In this document: in pieces, positions 12,753 through 24,336 of the stretch
Layout of the letters: every line of letters begins with the position of its first letter
Numbering within the stretch: position 1 is the first letter of the stretch
Assembly: GCF_022581195.2 (NCBI RefSeq)
Contig: NC_061463.1
Span: 2,170,001-2,234,000, forward strand
Length of the DNA: 64,000 bases
Reading direction: 5' to 3'
DNA from: Helicoverpa zea
Taxonomy: Eukaryota; Arthropoda; Insecta; Lepidoptera; Noctuidae
Program-made: the position numbers and the translations under genes
Notes under the pieces: generated by a model
What the model was told of the DNA's origin: nothing
Database searches by the model: none
Seen by the model: the letters and a program-made list of their open reading frames with translations, nothing else

Positions 12753-13789
12753 CTGCCAAAGAATTTCGACTTTTGCCAAAATATTGTTATAATACAACTT
12801 TTGATATCTGTCAAAATGAAAAATATGGAGATTTAAGTTGTTCTCAGATGTTTTGTATTTTAATTAAGTCACTGGCAATTATGATGAGATAGTAGGTATA
12901 TTTTAGACACATTTATAACGTTGAACTTTGAACCTGACATTAGACACTAATATGACTAAGATATAAATCCTTTATGTATTAGCTAATTTTAAAAACCGTT
13001 TTCGTCATCTTTTGTGCATTTCCTGAACACATGTCATGTTATTTAAGCCATGCCTTTAACGAGTTTCAGAGAACTCAGTTCCAAATTGTATCAGTATAAA
13101 ATTGCAACAAATGTTACTTTGGGACTATAAATGAACTTCGAAGTGGAGAATATAATTATTATTTTTTAGATATTTTTTTTGTGCTATACCTTCGTATTGT
13201 TAGGTTTGCTTTTGAAGCATCTTACATACTTGGTATTCTGTTCTTTACCTGTTTAGTGTTCGGTTACGTTGCAACACATACCTACCGCACGTCCGGTGTA
13301 TAGTTGCATTGCCGCCTACCTGATTTATTTACCTATTTCTGAGTATATTGATAAGTATTTTGAATAATAAAATAGGTTAATAGGTACATAAAATCTGTCT
13401 ATAATCAGATTTGAAAAAACTTTTTTGCCTCTTGGTAATTTAAAAGGAAATTTTGCAATTTTTTTTTTTTATTTTTTTTTTTTCTATCCTGCGACTTAGC
13501 AATCTGTTTCTACAGAAACAATAATCCAATTTGATGTCAGATTTACATCAGATTAAATGTATTAGCTGAGATGTGTTCCCAGTGGTACCATTCTCATCTC
13601 TTGTCAGCAAATTTTGCAAATAAGTGTAAATAAGTGTATACTGATTTGAAAGCTCAAGAAAGTCTGTTTGTGTCTTTCTTAAGCTTTAACGTAAACAGCC
13701 TTAACCGATTTGCAGATTTGGTATAGGCCTTGTTGGAAATCTGGGAAATATTTTATCATGCAGTGAGGTATTTTGTCACATTTATAAAA
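12753..13789. other. No gene seen
   Basis: AT-rich sequence with a long T-tract (13459-13493). No gene recognised. Confidence 0.5.
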
Positions 13790-13995
13790 TACTAGCGATC
13801 CGTCCCGGCTTCGCACGGGATAACAGTATTTCCCCACTATTTAATGTATGTTTTTATACATATAAACCTTCCTTTTTATACACTCTATCTATTAAAAAAA
13901 ACCGCATGAAAATCGGTTGCGTAGTTTTAAATTTTTAAGCGTACAAAGGGACATAGGGACAGAAATAGCGACTTTCTTTTATACTATGTAGTGAT
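13790..13995. repeat. Helitron-like short repeat (CTAGCG...CGGCTTCGCACGGG)
   Basis: ACTAGCGATCCGTCCCGGCT followed by TCGCACGGG, an internal CGCATGAAAATCGGTTGCGT and a CTATGTAGTGAT end are typical of a common lepidopteran non-autonomous family. A separate 33-bp Lep1 tail (GACACCGCGGGTCACAGCTA) lies at about 14058-14090. Confidence 0.5.
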
Positions 13996-14379
13996 AGTCA
14001 GAGAGCGGGTTAAATTGCCAGAAATGAGAATACGAGGAGAGTTAAAATAATATAAAAGTAGGCGCGTGACACCGCGGGTCACAGCTAGTCACGTTATTGG
14101 TTCACGTCTACGATGCGATAATTCGAGTAAACATTAATTTTGATCATCGAATGAGTTTTTATTTATGAATGAAATTGGATGTCGGCACGTTTTCCATACA
14201 GGTTACAATGGATGGAGCGCTTGCTGATATTGTTTTGTTTTCCTTTGATATATGATATTTGATATATCTACATGTTTTATGTACTTTTAGTTAATGTAAG
14301 TTGGATCAGGTAAGGGATTCAGTAGAGCAAACTCATCGCATGATTTTCATGGGATGCTCCACTCTTCATTATTGTCTTT

Positions 14380-14510
14380 TTTATTTACCCACTGCAGGGC
14401 ACAAGACTCTTCTCATACAGGGAATCAATGATCATTAATCACTACGCTGGTTCAAGGCGAATTATCGATTGCAGACTTTAAAGTCCAGGTTTTCATTAGG
14501 CTTCATCTTT
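14380..14510. repeat. LINE-related repeat fragment
   Basis: CCACTGCAGGGCACAAGACT, TCATTAATCACTACGCTGG, AGACTTTAAAGTCCAGGTTT matches in order the fragment at 60957-61100 (GGCACAGGCCTCTTCTCGTG, GCGTTAATCATTATGCTCGC, AGTCCTGGTTTCCTCAAGAT). Both look like pieces of one lepidopteran LINE family. No frame remains. Confidence 0.5.
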
Positions 14511-14732
14511 AGTTTACATACGTGTTTTAGATATATATACATCTTTACCTACCTAACATTACAAGACCTCACCTAACTGTAATTTATTAAGGAAAATGAT
14601 AAAATTAACTTTACCACTACTATTAATAGATCAAGCAATCACCTCAACTACCTACTTACATACACAAAGATCCATCACTCTTCAAGTTCAAACAAATGAA
14701 CGTTATCAAACGGTGGATTCCCGTCGACAATT

Positions 14733-14760
14733 TGACGTCACCACTTGGTTCGTGACGTCA
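14733..14760. promoter_or_regulatory. Paired CRE palindromes TGACGTCA
   Basis: Two perfect 8-bp TGACGTCA sites (14733-14740 and 14753-14760) lie exactly 20 bp apart, start to start. The second ends 31 bp before the ATG of the candidate signal-peptide exon. TGACGTCA is the consensus site of CREB/ATF bZIP factors. The sites are seen directly; promoter function is inferred. Confidence 0.4.
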
Positions 14761-14791
14761 TAGAAACGTTGAGATAAACGCCCACGGTTCA

Positions 14792-14903
14792 ATGAAGGCT
14801 TTCGTACTGTTATTGTGTTATTATCTAGTGTTAGTATTGCCTTTGAAAGGCTTTGTAAGTGGTTGGTCCCAGTTGTTATGTTTCAAAGGTCAGGTCTCGT
14901 CAA
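14792..14903 (+). CDS. Candidate first exon of a secreted protein
   Basis: The ATG opens MKAFVLLLCYYLVLVLPLK..., a Lys followed by about 16 mostly hydrophobic residues, then GFVSGWSQLLCFKGQVSS: the layout of a cleavable signal peptide. The frame reaches a consensus donor, CAA|GTAAGT, at 14904 after 37 codons plus one base. Two other GTAAGT motifs occur at 14855 and 14934. Paired TGACGTCA sites lie just upstream. No homologue is recognised, and no downstream exon with matching phase was found in the following kilobase. It may be a chance frame. Confidence 0.3.
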
Positions 14904-16129
14904 GTAAGTTTACAGCTCCGAAGTTGGCTACTAGTAAGTTCATGTTAGTCGGAATTATAAATATACAAAGATTACGGGTAGTCTGGGAGAGAGGGGCAAG
15001 GTGAGAGTAATACTAGGTTGAGGACATTGATATATGTATGTATTCACCTCAATAGTTGAGGAACTCAGAAAAGCAGCTGCTGCGTCCAGCAAACTGTACT
15101 CGGCTTCCAGTCCTACTAAATGCAGCTTAGCAAGGAAAAGGCTTATTAGGCAAATTGCTTTCGTTTAGATCCAATAGTCCAGTAATATCAAAATCCTCAA
15201 AAACAAAGATTTCCCTAACAATTCAGAAGGGACAATATATTTTTAAGGAATATCAAGCCCGTTACATACAGGGTGTACTAACAATTTTTGTGTGGAAATC
15301 ATAACATTATACGGGGTACTCCGAGAAAAATATTAGCTTTGGAGTCGAGTGAGTTTATGGAGACCGTTTCGGATATTTGTGATATTGTAAAACCAGGTTT
15401 TATTTGCGAAGTATGCTGTACTTTATGTGCTCTCGGGCGGAACTGTGAAAATGGGAACTTTATGGGGGTGAAAAAAAAAATCTACTGTGTGTGAAACAGG
15501 ATAGAGGTTTTTTTAGGTTCTTTAGTAATTTGACTTATAAGAACTGTTGAATCTACATACAGGTTTGTGTATTGTGAATTTAGAAGTGATACGTACTTAC
15601 AACTTTTATAGAGGTGACTTTTTTAACGACGAATTTTGTAGAGATGTTTATCGACGGCTCAACGCAGGTGTAATCAAAATCACGATAAAATCAAATCAGG
15701 ACAAAAATAGTGTCACAGCTGTCTTAGCGTATTTAAATAAGGATACAATTCCGTGACACGTGCTTACACAAATTAACATAGCCAGCTAGAAATAGATCGA
15801 TTCTACAAACTACTAGATTATCCGAACAACATCACGACTGATCGAGTAACTGCATAATACCGATTGGTGCGATTATGACAATCCTTCGGTTCCGTGTATA
15901 TGCAATTTCCCGACTCCTGCGTGTACTGGTAAATGCGTAGAGCAGGTAAATGGCTGGACACGCCAGTCCTGTGCCTTTACCTCTGTCAAAAATCAGACTA
16001 GACATACTCGTATGTATTATCAATTTATGATATTTATGACCCTCCTCAAGCAAGTTTTCGGTCGAAATACGGCATGCACTGTAATATACATGTCATTGGT
16101 TGAAAGTCTTTGCTAAGGTTCAAATGTAT
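14904..16129. other. No gene recognised; two short frames
   Basis: Frames at 15288-15494 and 15547-15756 are open for about 68 codons each but show no known motif. They could be exons of the preceding candidate or decayed repeat sequence. Confidence 0.4.
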
Positions 16130-16297
16130 CTGCGGGTTGTTCGAAAGAGATACCGCGGCCCTGGTACATAAAAGGCCTATGACGGAACACGACGGTTTTT
16201 AGTCAGTAAGAGTCTGACACTCCCTCACCGCTGCTAACCCACAGCGGGAGGGGTCATTTGATGATTTTTGACGTCGGGAAAAAAAAATAAAAATAAA
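16130..16297 (+). mobile_element. SINE family B with 15-bp target duplication
   Basis: The element is bounded by a perfect direct repeat, AAGGTTCAAATGTAT, at 16115-16129 and 16298-16312. It starts CTGCGGGTTGTTCGAAAGAG and ends in an A-rich tail (AAAAAAAAATAAAAATAAAA). The tail plus long duplication show LINE-mediated retroposition. This copy sets the family boundaries used for the copies at 1764, 5656 and 23501. No clear tRNA A and B boxes were identified. Confidence 0.8.
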
Positions 16298-18470
16298 AAG
16301 GTTCAAATGTATGCTTGTGTTTGACAAATTGCTAGTGTGTTTGTAATGTGATCAAACACGCATGAGTGCGTTATCACTATTTGTTGCCATGCCTCCAACA
16401 AATAGTGCTCTTGGCGGTTCCATTTGTTTAAATGCTCTATGTATAAATGAGTTATTTGCATAGACTGCACCGGGAAAACCCTGTGCAATACCGGTTCTAC
16501 GAATAATATGGTAATAAGAAAATATTTTCAGTTGCTACCTACGGTATAGTTGATAATGCTGTATCAATTTGCATAAAATATGTTCGAGTAATAAACGGGA
16601 AACGTTTATTTGTGGTATTTGTGCAGTAATCTTTTGGATTTATGGCGCTTAAGATTTTTGTTGTTTGTGGTGCATAAGTCGTGTTTGTAGTTGTAGGTTT
16701 ATAGTGGCTGAAATTAGTGAATGAAAAGTTTACAATCAACATGACTTTGCTTAGGGAATATGACTCTTTTGAGTGTACAAATATGAACATACCAAATCTA
16801 TCTATAGTATTTTTTTTATAACCAGCTATTGTAAAGGGTCAATTTAAAAATAAACCTGGTATAGTAATGAGATTTTTTACAATATAATTTAATTTTAAAA
16901 AGACTGGTAAACGTGGCATGTTATTAGTGTACAAATATGAAAAATACAAAGAATTGAAACTTCCCCTTTTTGGGAAGTTGGTTAACAATACTATTTCTCT
17001 CTCTCGTTTCTTTTTATATTCGCAACTAAACCAAATAGGTATTAAAAACTGACCTTTGATACGTCATTTCCGGCCTCATCGCCACCGGACATTCCGACCA
17101 TACCCCGCACCACCGAGCCATAGTTTCATGGTAAAACTAACACCTTCCCGTACAAACCGGTTATGGGTTATTGCAATTTTTAGCTGCTAACAAGGAAAAT
17201 AATACTTTTTATTGTTTTTCTGGTTATGATTGGGTAAATGTTTGGAATTTGGATTCTTTGAAATATCGAAGTTGGTGTGCGTATTTTTTTGAAAATGAAT
17301 ACTACTTAAATTCTGACATAATATGTAAAGGTTTCTTGAGACCTATTTGGTTAATACTGATGTGTGTTACATAAATACTAATGGAGTATTTTTGAAATTA
17401 GGCATATATTCTAAGAAGTGTTTATACTAACCGAACCAAGCAATAACTTGACTGGCTGTAAGTCATGATTTCTTTGGCCTATTTCTTGTGTGTCAAGTAT
17501 AAAAACCCACCAAAGGAGTAGCGAACTGCAGCTTCATCTCCTATCGCAAGAGTTTTTCACCATTTCACGTTTCTTTTTGAGTTCATTAATTTCATAACAT
17601 GCATTTTCACTCAGAAGCCCAGTCAAACATTTAAACAATTAAAAACCAGAGTACCCATGAGTAATTGCGTGTGGTCTAAATATACTAAATATAAATAAAT
17701 ATTATGCAGGGAAGCCGTGAACGGAAGGAAGGACTAAAAAGGACTCTTCCACATCCACAATGCATTCTACAAATGCATCTACGAATAGTACTAATCGATT
17801 CTCTATCCGGATAGAATCGACGCGGTATCGATACCTAGAATAAGGTGTCGGAAAATACTTTAGGTATGTAAATGGGGATTTTATGTCATAGTAATGAGTT
17901 CTTGGTTTTTCGAAACGGATCTTAAGGTCCCTTTGCATAAACTAATCGAACCCCCTATATTATTATTTCGTTTAAATCCTTGGTTTTTCGGGATAATTAA
18001 TTCTCAAGAGCGTCAATTAGTCCCGAAACTTTCAGTAGCTTCTATTATAGTTACAAACACATATACTAAATGAAATACCTCGTCCGTTTATAGCTTTGAA
18101 GTTCGTAGTATTTTGTTCAGTGTGATAGACACGTCAAGAACATTACTCAAGGAATCTGTCCCCTTCATTCCCAGTGCAAACTGCTCGACTGCAATAAAAC
18201 CATTCACCGAAAGGTCAATATATCCTCGCATTTTCTTCGCTTTACCGCAGTTTTAAACTCCGGTCACGAATGCGTTCAAAATAAAGATTCGATTGTTGAC
18301 TCATCGACGTCAGAATCGAAACGTTTTCCCGCGTAAAGTCCGCAACCTGCAAACATAATTATACACACGGACAAGTTAAACATTAGGCTTTAATCATCCT
18401 TATCAGTAAGCAAATAAGGACTAGTTTATAAGCCATTGTGTTTAATGCGATGGCAAATAGATTGTCGTCG
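16298..18470. other. No gene seen
   Basis: AT-rich. Frames at 16539-16790, 17171-17374 and 17702-17938 have no motif or splice support. Confidence 0.5.
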
Positions 18471-18562
18471 TATAAATAGTGCAACGGTGCGTTCCGCGAA
18501 TTCGCTGCGTTCATTTTCCTCGTCGAATGGAATGCGCCTCCTGACGTCATTTGGAACGCACC
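18471..18562 (+). promoter_or_regulatory. Promoter-like cluster: TATA box, TGACGTCA, inverted repeat
   Basis: TATAAATAG at 18471 is followed by a locally GC-rich stretch bounded by a perfect 10-bp inverted repeat, GGTGCGTTCC (18486-18495) and GGAACGCACC (18553-18562), with a TGACGTCA site at 18542-18549. It could be a core promoter or a small palindromic repeat. No downstream coding exon was found. Confidence 0.3.
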
Positions 18563-19181
18563 TACAAGTAACGCGGCTAAATTAAATTGTCTTCATTCTA
18601 TGTTTAAATTAGAATTGAAAGCAGCCTCTAGGAATAAGTTTATTGTTTATTATGCGGACAAGTTGGAAAGCCTATTTGCTGCATGCGATTTGTTTGCGCA
18701 GTTGGTATTTTAAAGTCAGTCGTTTATCGAGTACAGGATAACGGTTGTTGTAGGTCGTTCGAATGACCGATAGGAATGCTTTTAGTAGTTCTAAAAAATA
18801 TGTTTTTATAAGTTATCGCTGGTGGAATTTACGTTTGTGGTATGTTTGAACAGGTGATGTACCTATAGACAGTTAGACAGGTTACAAGTTCTAACTATGG
18901 AGCTGATATAATTTTATGATGACTCTAAATGTCTTAATTAGTAACGCCATAGCGAGTGTTAATTAAGATAAGGTGGTCAGGAAATGGCTGCAGACGTCTG
19001 TCTGTCTTTCACTCATTATGATTAAAGGGTCCGACAGACTTGCAACACTTCGCTTGTTCAATGGTCAGTGAATGAATTTGGTTTGGGAGACGAAAGTAAT
19101 AAAGGTGTCTTATGACAAGCCGATTACGTAGAAAGTTAGGAAGTAATGGGTGAGCCATTTTAATTGTTTATTGTTGAAATA
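18563..19181. other. No gene seen
   Basis: AT-rich; the last 10 bases (19172-19181) are the target duplication of the SINE that follows. Confidence 0.5.
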
Positions 19182-19534
19182 CGCCTCTCAAGTATGAGGG
19201 CGCGGGTTCGATCCCAGGTCAGGCAAGTACCAATGCAACTTTCTAAGTTTGTATGTACTTTCTAAGTATATCTTAGACACCATTGACTGTGTTTCGGATG
19301 GCACGTTAAACTGTAGGTCCCGGCTGTCATTGAACATCCTTGGCAGTCGTTACGGGTAGTCAGAAGCCAGTAAGTTCGACACCAGTCTAACCAAGGGGTA
19401 TCGGGTTGCCCGGGTAACTGGGTTGAGGAGGTCAGATAGGCAGTCGCTTCTTGTAAAGCACTGGTACTCAGCTGAATCCGGTTAGACTGGAAGCCGACCC
19501 CAACATGATTGGGAAAAGGCTCGGAGGATGATGA
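19182..19534 (+). mobile_element. tRNA-derived SINE, family A, 5'-truncated, with 10-bp TSD
   Basis: Flanked by TGTTGAAATA at 19172-19181 and 19535-19544. The body matches the copies at 34009 and 34611 almost base for base from CTCTCAAGTATGAGGGCGCG, including the B-box-like GGTTCGATCCC and the GGATGATGATG tail. The first ~30 bases with the A box are missing, so it was probably truncated during reverse transcription. Confidence 0.85.
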
Positions 19535-21090
19535 TGTTGAAATATGGCATTAGGATATAATCAATGCTCATGTGATTCTCATTGAGGTGCGTTACTCTTT
19601 TCTCAAAATGTCAATTTCAAATAGAAATACGGCAAAACTAACATAATTTATGAACAAAAGAAAGCGTACCTTCGACGGATTCCAACAATAACTTGAGACA
19701 AAACGGTAACTAAAGACATATTGTAAATCGTTTGTCAAACAAATTGCTCATAATTAGCCTCCATTTTGAAAACTCAACAATGTATTGTGGAACTAAAACT
19801 TTCCTATTTAAAATGTTTATTTAATGACAAAGTTGTATGTACAGTTAAAAAACGAAAAATCATTGGATTTTCAGCTTTATGTGATACACTTTAAAGTTCA
19901 AGATGGTGTACTTAGCGGTAAAATAAAATCCAGGTTTATCATTTTGCGGATAAAACAGTCGTATCAGGGTTAAGCGTAAACGCGCGTCAAAATCGAATGT
20001 GAAAGCGCTCTAAGTCAACCAACGATGTTGCATGTAGTTATAAGTAAATGATTAGATATATTTCTAAGTATATAATTTTAGGGATAAATCAATTATTTTA
20101 TTTTGTTTAAGACTGTGTAACTCCTATGATTCCGTCACACCCACAAGTTTCTTTACCATTTATAGATGACTTATCAACAACCATTTATTTACAAGGTTTT
20201 TTACCCGGGTACCGTATGAAACTGCTGGCGGAAGATAATTAAGAATATTATTATTATATTAAGAAGAAAGATAGACGCCCGGGCAGACAGACGAAACCAC
20301 GGGAAACAGCTAGTGGTCAAAGACAAGTTCAATCAAATGACATTTGGACAACCGCATTGGACACCATAGGAAAATTCCACACGTCATTAGTACGTTCCGG
20401 TTCTGAATTCGCGATTTTTCGCTGCTTTAGGGTACCGTGGATGGGTTTCGAAAACTACTTGAGAAGTCTTTCTTGTTTACATCTCGTATGTGGTTTTTAA
20501 ACACTCAATCTTTCTCTGTGTGAGAGGAAAACTGTTTACAACAGTGGGACGATAGATAGGGCTGATGATAATGATAATCATGTGGCTTTAGTTTTCATCA
20601 TAAAATATTGAAGAGAGTTCAAGAGAGGCAAATTCTGTATCTGTGAACTCTTTGTGAAAGAGATGTTGTTTGCCATATTGCGCATTAATTAGTGCTAATA
20701 GTGATCCAACCATATTAAACGCAAAACTAAATACTTCGTAATATTATAAATGAGAGGTTACTTTTTTTGTCTATCCCTAGCGTTTCCCGCCAAACCTACG
20801 TGTAACTACGATATGTAGTTATATCGGGACGTGAGTGGTTCCGAGTTCTACATAAATGTCTTTATAAAATATAATTTTTGCAACTGTCATTTTAAATGCG
20901 ACACTATTTGGGTTGTTTCAGTCATAATTTAAAAAATTACACCATTAACGGCAAAGACTCTTAATGCTGCAGACAAAATCAAGGCATCCGGGACAACATA
21001 TCATCAAAAAATAAATACCTACCCAATCTCCTTGCAATGATAAAATCATGATGAATGCGCACCATATAAGGAATATAATCATTACGGCCC
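19535..21090. other. No gene seen; Lep1 fragments
   Basis: About 20190-20318 ends in GAAACCACGGGAAACAGCTA, a Lep1-type tail. About 20735-20880 also resembles Lep1 sequence. Otherwise unassigned. Confidence 0.5.
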
Positions 21091-21500
21091 AACTCACACT
21101 TGCCCGCATTTTTAGGGTTCCGTACCGAAACGGTAAAACGGGACCCCATTGTTTTCGCTCCTCTGTCCGTCCGTCCGTCCGTCTGTCACCGGGCTGTATC
21201 TCATGAACCGTGATAGTTAGAGAGCTGAAATGTTCACAGATGATGTATTTCTGTGGCCGCTATAACAACAAATACTGAAAACTAGAATCAAATAAATATT
21301 TTGGCGGGCTCCCATACAACAAACGGGTTTTTTTGCTCATTTTATATAATGCCGGCTCTTCTCCTCCATGAGACCAACTTTTTGGAACCGTGCAAATAGT
21401 GTGACTTGCCTGCAAAGGCCTATGTGAAATAAAAATAAAATGATTTTGGTAGGGAACCCTCCGTGCGCGAGTCCGACTCACACTTGCCCGCGTTTTTTAG
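21091..21500 (+). mobile_element. GGGTTCCGTACC repeat with a LINE 3' tail nested inside
   Basis: The element begins AGGGTTCCGTACCG, has a (GTCC)n run (21165-21183), then CTGTATCTCATGAACCGTGA and a block on AACAACAAATACTGAAAA, and ends GGGAACCCTCCGTGCGCGAG. Between about 21352 and 21455 it is interrupted by a LINE 3' end (CTCCATGAGACCAACTTTTT, CCTGCAAAGGCCTATGTGAA, ATAAAATGATTTT) matching the LINE at 31.5 kb. Flanking copies of ACTCACACTTGCCCGC plus a T-run lie at about 21091-21115 and 21476-21500, so the element is inserted beside a tail of its own type. Confidence 0.7.
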
Positions 21501-22420
21501 CGCCAAAGTCGAAATACCAGTTCGCAAAGAATTTCAAGTATTCGGACTTGTTTTGCCGAAAGTGTGCACAGCATATATTATATGTATTACTCAATAGGTA
21601 GGTCGATGGCCTACCTGCAATCGGCGATCGCGGCGCATTTAAAATTCTGCTCTTGTCATGTTTTTTTTTCTGCTCTTTTTGACTTTTTGTCCGTTTTAGT
21701 CGTTGTAATTTGCGTGTGGTGTTTGTTTTGTTGTTTATTAGTAGTTAGATTAATATAACTCTATGTATATGAAGGTGTATGTAAGCTGTAAATGTAACCC
21801 TTTTTGAGAGGACCTTTTACCTACATTGTAATAGATCAATATGTTCCTGCCTTTAAATATGAAGCTTTCAATCAGAAATCTGAAGACGCACAGTTCATTA
21901 AATGTGAAGTGCTTTCTTTAACCTCATTAGTGGAGGTTTTAAAGTATATTACAGTATGCTGTTGTTTTCCATATATCTCCACAAAATGGTGAAAACACGG
22001 TACCTAGGTAATATTTAAAAACAAAAAATCTATTTAGAGGAAATAATAGTCTTACTCAATAAAAACGAAAGTAAAAATAACATTTTTACTAAAGAAATGT
22101 TTCGCTAAAAGTAAATAATAAATACAGTACACAAAAATAGATCAGAAAAATAGAAATCATTCCAATATTTACAAATAAGCGACTAATTACACGTAGCGAG
22201 ATATTAATATTTTTAGACGCCAACACATCAATAGTCTTGTATTATTTTGAGAAGAGATTTGTAGTCCGCCATATTTATTTGTTGGTAAACATTATAGTAG
22301 TAATACTATTGATAATATTGTAAGGAAAGTGATATTTTTACACTTCAAATTATTATCTGGTGGTTTATGTACCTACCATATTACTAGAGGTACCATATAT
22401 TGTCCTACTTTTATAAAGCA
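21501..22420. other. No gene seen
   Basis: AT-rich. Frames at 21564-21758 and 21804-21992 have no motif. Confidence 0.5.
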
Positions 22421-22549
22421 TAGCTGCTACCAGCAGTTTCACTCGCATCCCGTAGGAACTAACCGACGTACATACCTACCTGTATGAATAGTTGCTATAG
22501 TTGAATCGGCTATCTTACACTGAAAGAATTTTTCAAATCGAAATTAGGT
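22421..22549 (-). repeat. Lep1-type Helitron fragment
   Basis: The reverse complement reads GATTTGAAAAATTCTTTCAG, TGTAAGATAGCCGATTCA, and ends GGATGCGAGTGAAACTGCTG then AGCTA, matching the standard Lep1 order. Confidence 0.65.
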
Positions 22550-23500
22550 TGTTCAAACAGCATTAAAACCTATAGATAAAAAAACTTATAACACAATAGC
22601 AAAATGAAGAAAATGTGTTCGTACAACTACAATCATCGTACTTCTAAAAATAAACAAGGATATTCTTTGTTTTATTAACACTTCTATAATAAAACAAAGT
22701 AACACAATATTTAAAAATAAATATAACCCAATTAAAATAACTTCTTCCAAGCATTGTTCCTTTGGGAAAAACACTAAGTTTTCCTCATAGTAACGTGCTC
22801 TCCATAACACGGCTGGCAATTTTTTTAATGAACTGTTTTATTAAAACAAGGTTCACATCGCCCAATTAGTGCGCTTATCGCTAACTTAGATTAGAAGCGG
22901 AAGCTAATACTTGATATTGAACCACAACCATCCTGCTTTTATCGTGGGTAACCCATGGTGTTACGGGAAAACCCGACAGCTATTTTTTGATATCTGTGAC
23001 CTGTGACCTTAGGGATAAATAAGGTATACTGCATTAAGCACTTTACGTAAACAATCTGGATAGGTAGGTGGCCTAAAGAAGTTTATTGAAAATGCAGCTG
23101 ACCACTTTATAATAGGTCCAACTACGAAAGCACAATAAATAAAACAGTTAATATCAAAAAAAAGTTAGGAATACCATAGAAAAGAGAACCTGCTCGTTTT
23201 AGGGGGAAGTCGGTAAAAAATGACATCGATAATGAATGGATAGTCAGGAAACTCTCACGCCCCTATTTTTGTACTGGTTTCTGATATCTCCATCCACACT
23301 AATAATTGTAATGGTAAGCTAAGAGTTATGTTAAGAGCTCGCAGTTTCACCTTCGTCCCAAGCCTCTTTGGAAGGTAATCGTGAATACAATATTTTTTTG
23401 TCACCGTTTGGATAGTTGATCGTTGTAATATGTGCACTACCGATACTACCACATATCTCAGTATGCTGATAAGCCAATTAATAAACAATGGGTACAGTTG
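22550..23500. other. No gene seen
   Basis: AT-rich; nothing recognised. Confidence 0.5.
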
Positions 23501-23640
23501 TTGATGCGGGATTTTTCGAAAGATTTACCAGAGGTACAAGAAGGGCTTAAGAAGGAACATGGTGGGTTTTAATCAGTAAGAGTCTGACACTCCCTTACGC
23601 TGTACCCACAACTCGAGGGTCATTTAATGATTTCCTACAA
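23501..23640 (+). repeat. SINE family B, copy 4
   Basis: Contains TTCGAAAGATT, AGGGCTTAAGAAGGAACATG, GTGGGTTTTAATCAGTAAGA and ATTTAATGATT, then a nine-base A-run. An ATGG(G)TACAGTT-like repeat flanks it (about 23488 and 23648), consistent with a target duplication. Confidence 0.7.
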
Positions 23641-24209
23641 AAAAAAAATGGTACAGTTTTCGTAAAACTCGATGGCGGTCAGGAACTAAGTTCCGAGCAT
23701 AAAAACGCGAGTGTGACCTAAACTACTGTTTTTACTTTAATGCGCAACAAACAGACATACTAAGTTCCTCTCATATTCCTATTTGACGGATTTTCATTGG
23801 TAATTTCATTTATATTGTTGTTGCCTAAATCTTACAACGGATGCGGTTACAAGAATATTTTTAACGTTGCGATAATATTTTTAAACTGAATTCAATGAAC
23901 CAACCAACTTCATAAATTTATGTTGTTTACAATAAACTGGACTTTCCTTCCCTAACCGTATTATATATCGGGAACGTAAAATCCTAAAGCGATAAGTAAG
24001 TACGTAAATGCAGTTTGGCCTACAAAGATAAACCTGTGAAAAACATATAATTAGTTCAAAATCACATCGTCGCTTACCAACAGGTGATATAGTGGACAAA
24101 AGAGAGCCTATTTATAACAAACTAGCTTCCGCCCACGGCTTCGCCTGCGTGGTGTCTTTATATAAAGTAGCAACTCGTTAATCCAGGATCCACAAGAAAA
24201 CAGCTATTT
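23641..24209. other. No gene seen; one Helitron-like end
   Basis: About 24122-24152 (CTAGCTTCCGCCCACGGCTT) is a Lep1-like end directly before the next large repeat. No gene recognised. Confidence 0.5.
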
Positions 24210-24268
24210 TTAGGGTTCCGTACCTCGAAAGGAAAAAACGGAACCCTTATAGGATCACTTTGTTGTCC

Positions 24269-24327
<59 letters not shown>
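24269..24327 (+). repeat. (GTCT)n microsatellite
   Basis: A perfect run of nearly 15 GTCT units. The short related element at 21.1 kb has a shorter GTCC run at the same place, so the microsatellite belongs to the element family. Confidence 0.95.
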
Positions 24328-24336
24328 AAGACCCTT

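Noticed and set aside
24269..24327. CRISPR-like or satellite array
   Set aside because: It is a simple 4-bp microsatellite within a repeat; no spacers.
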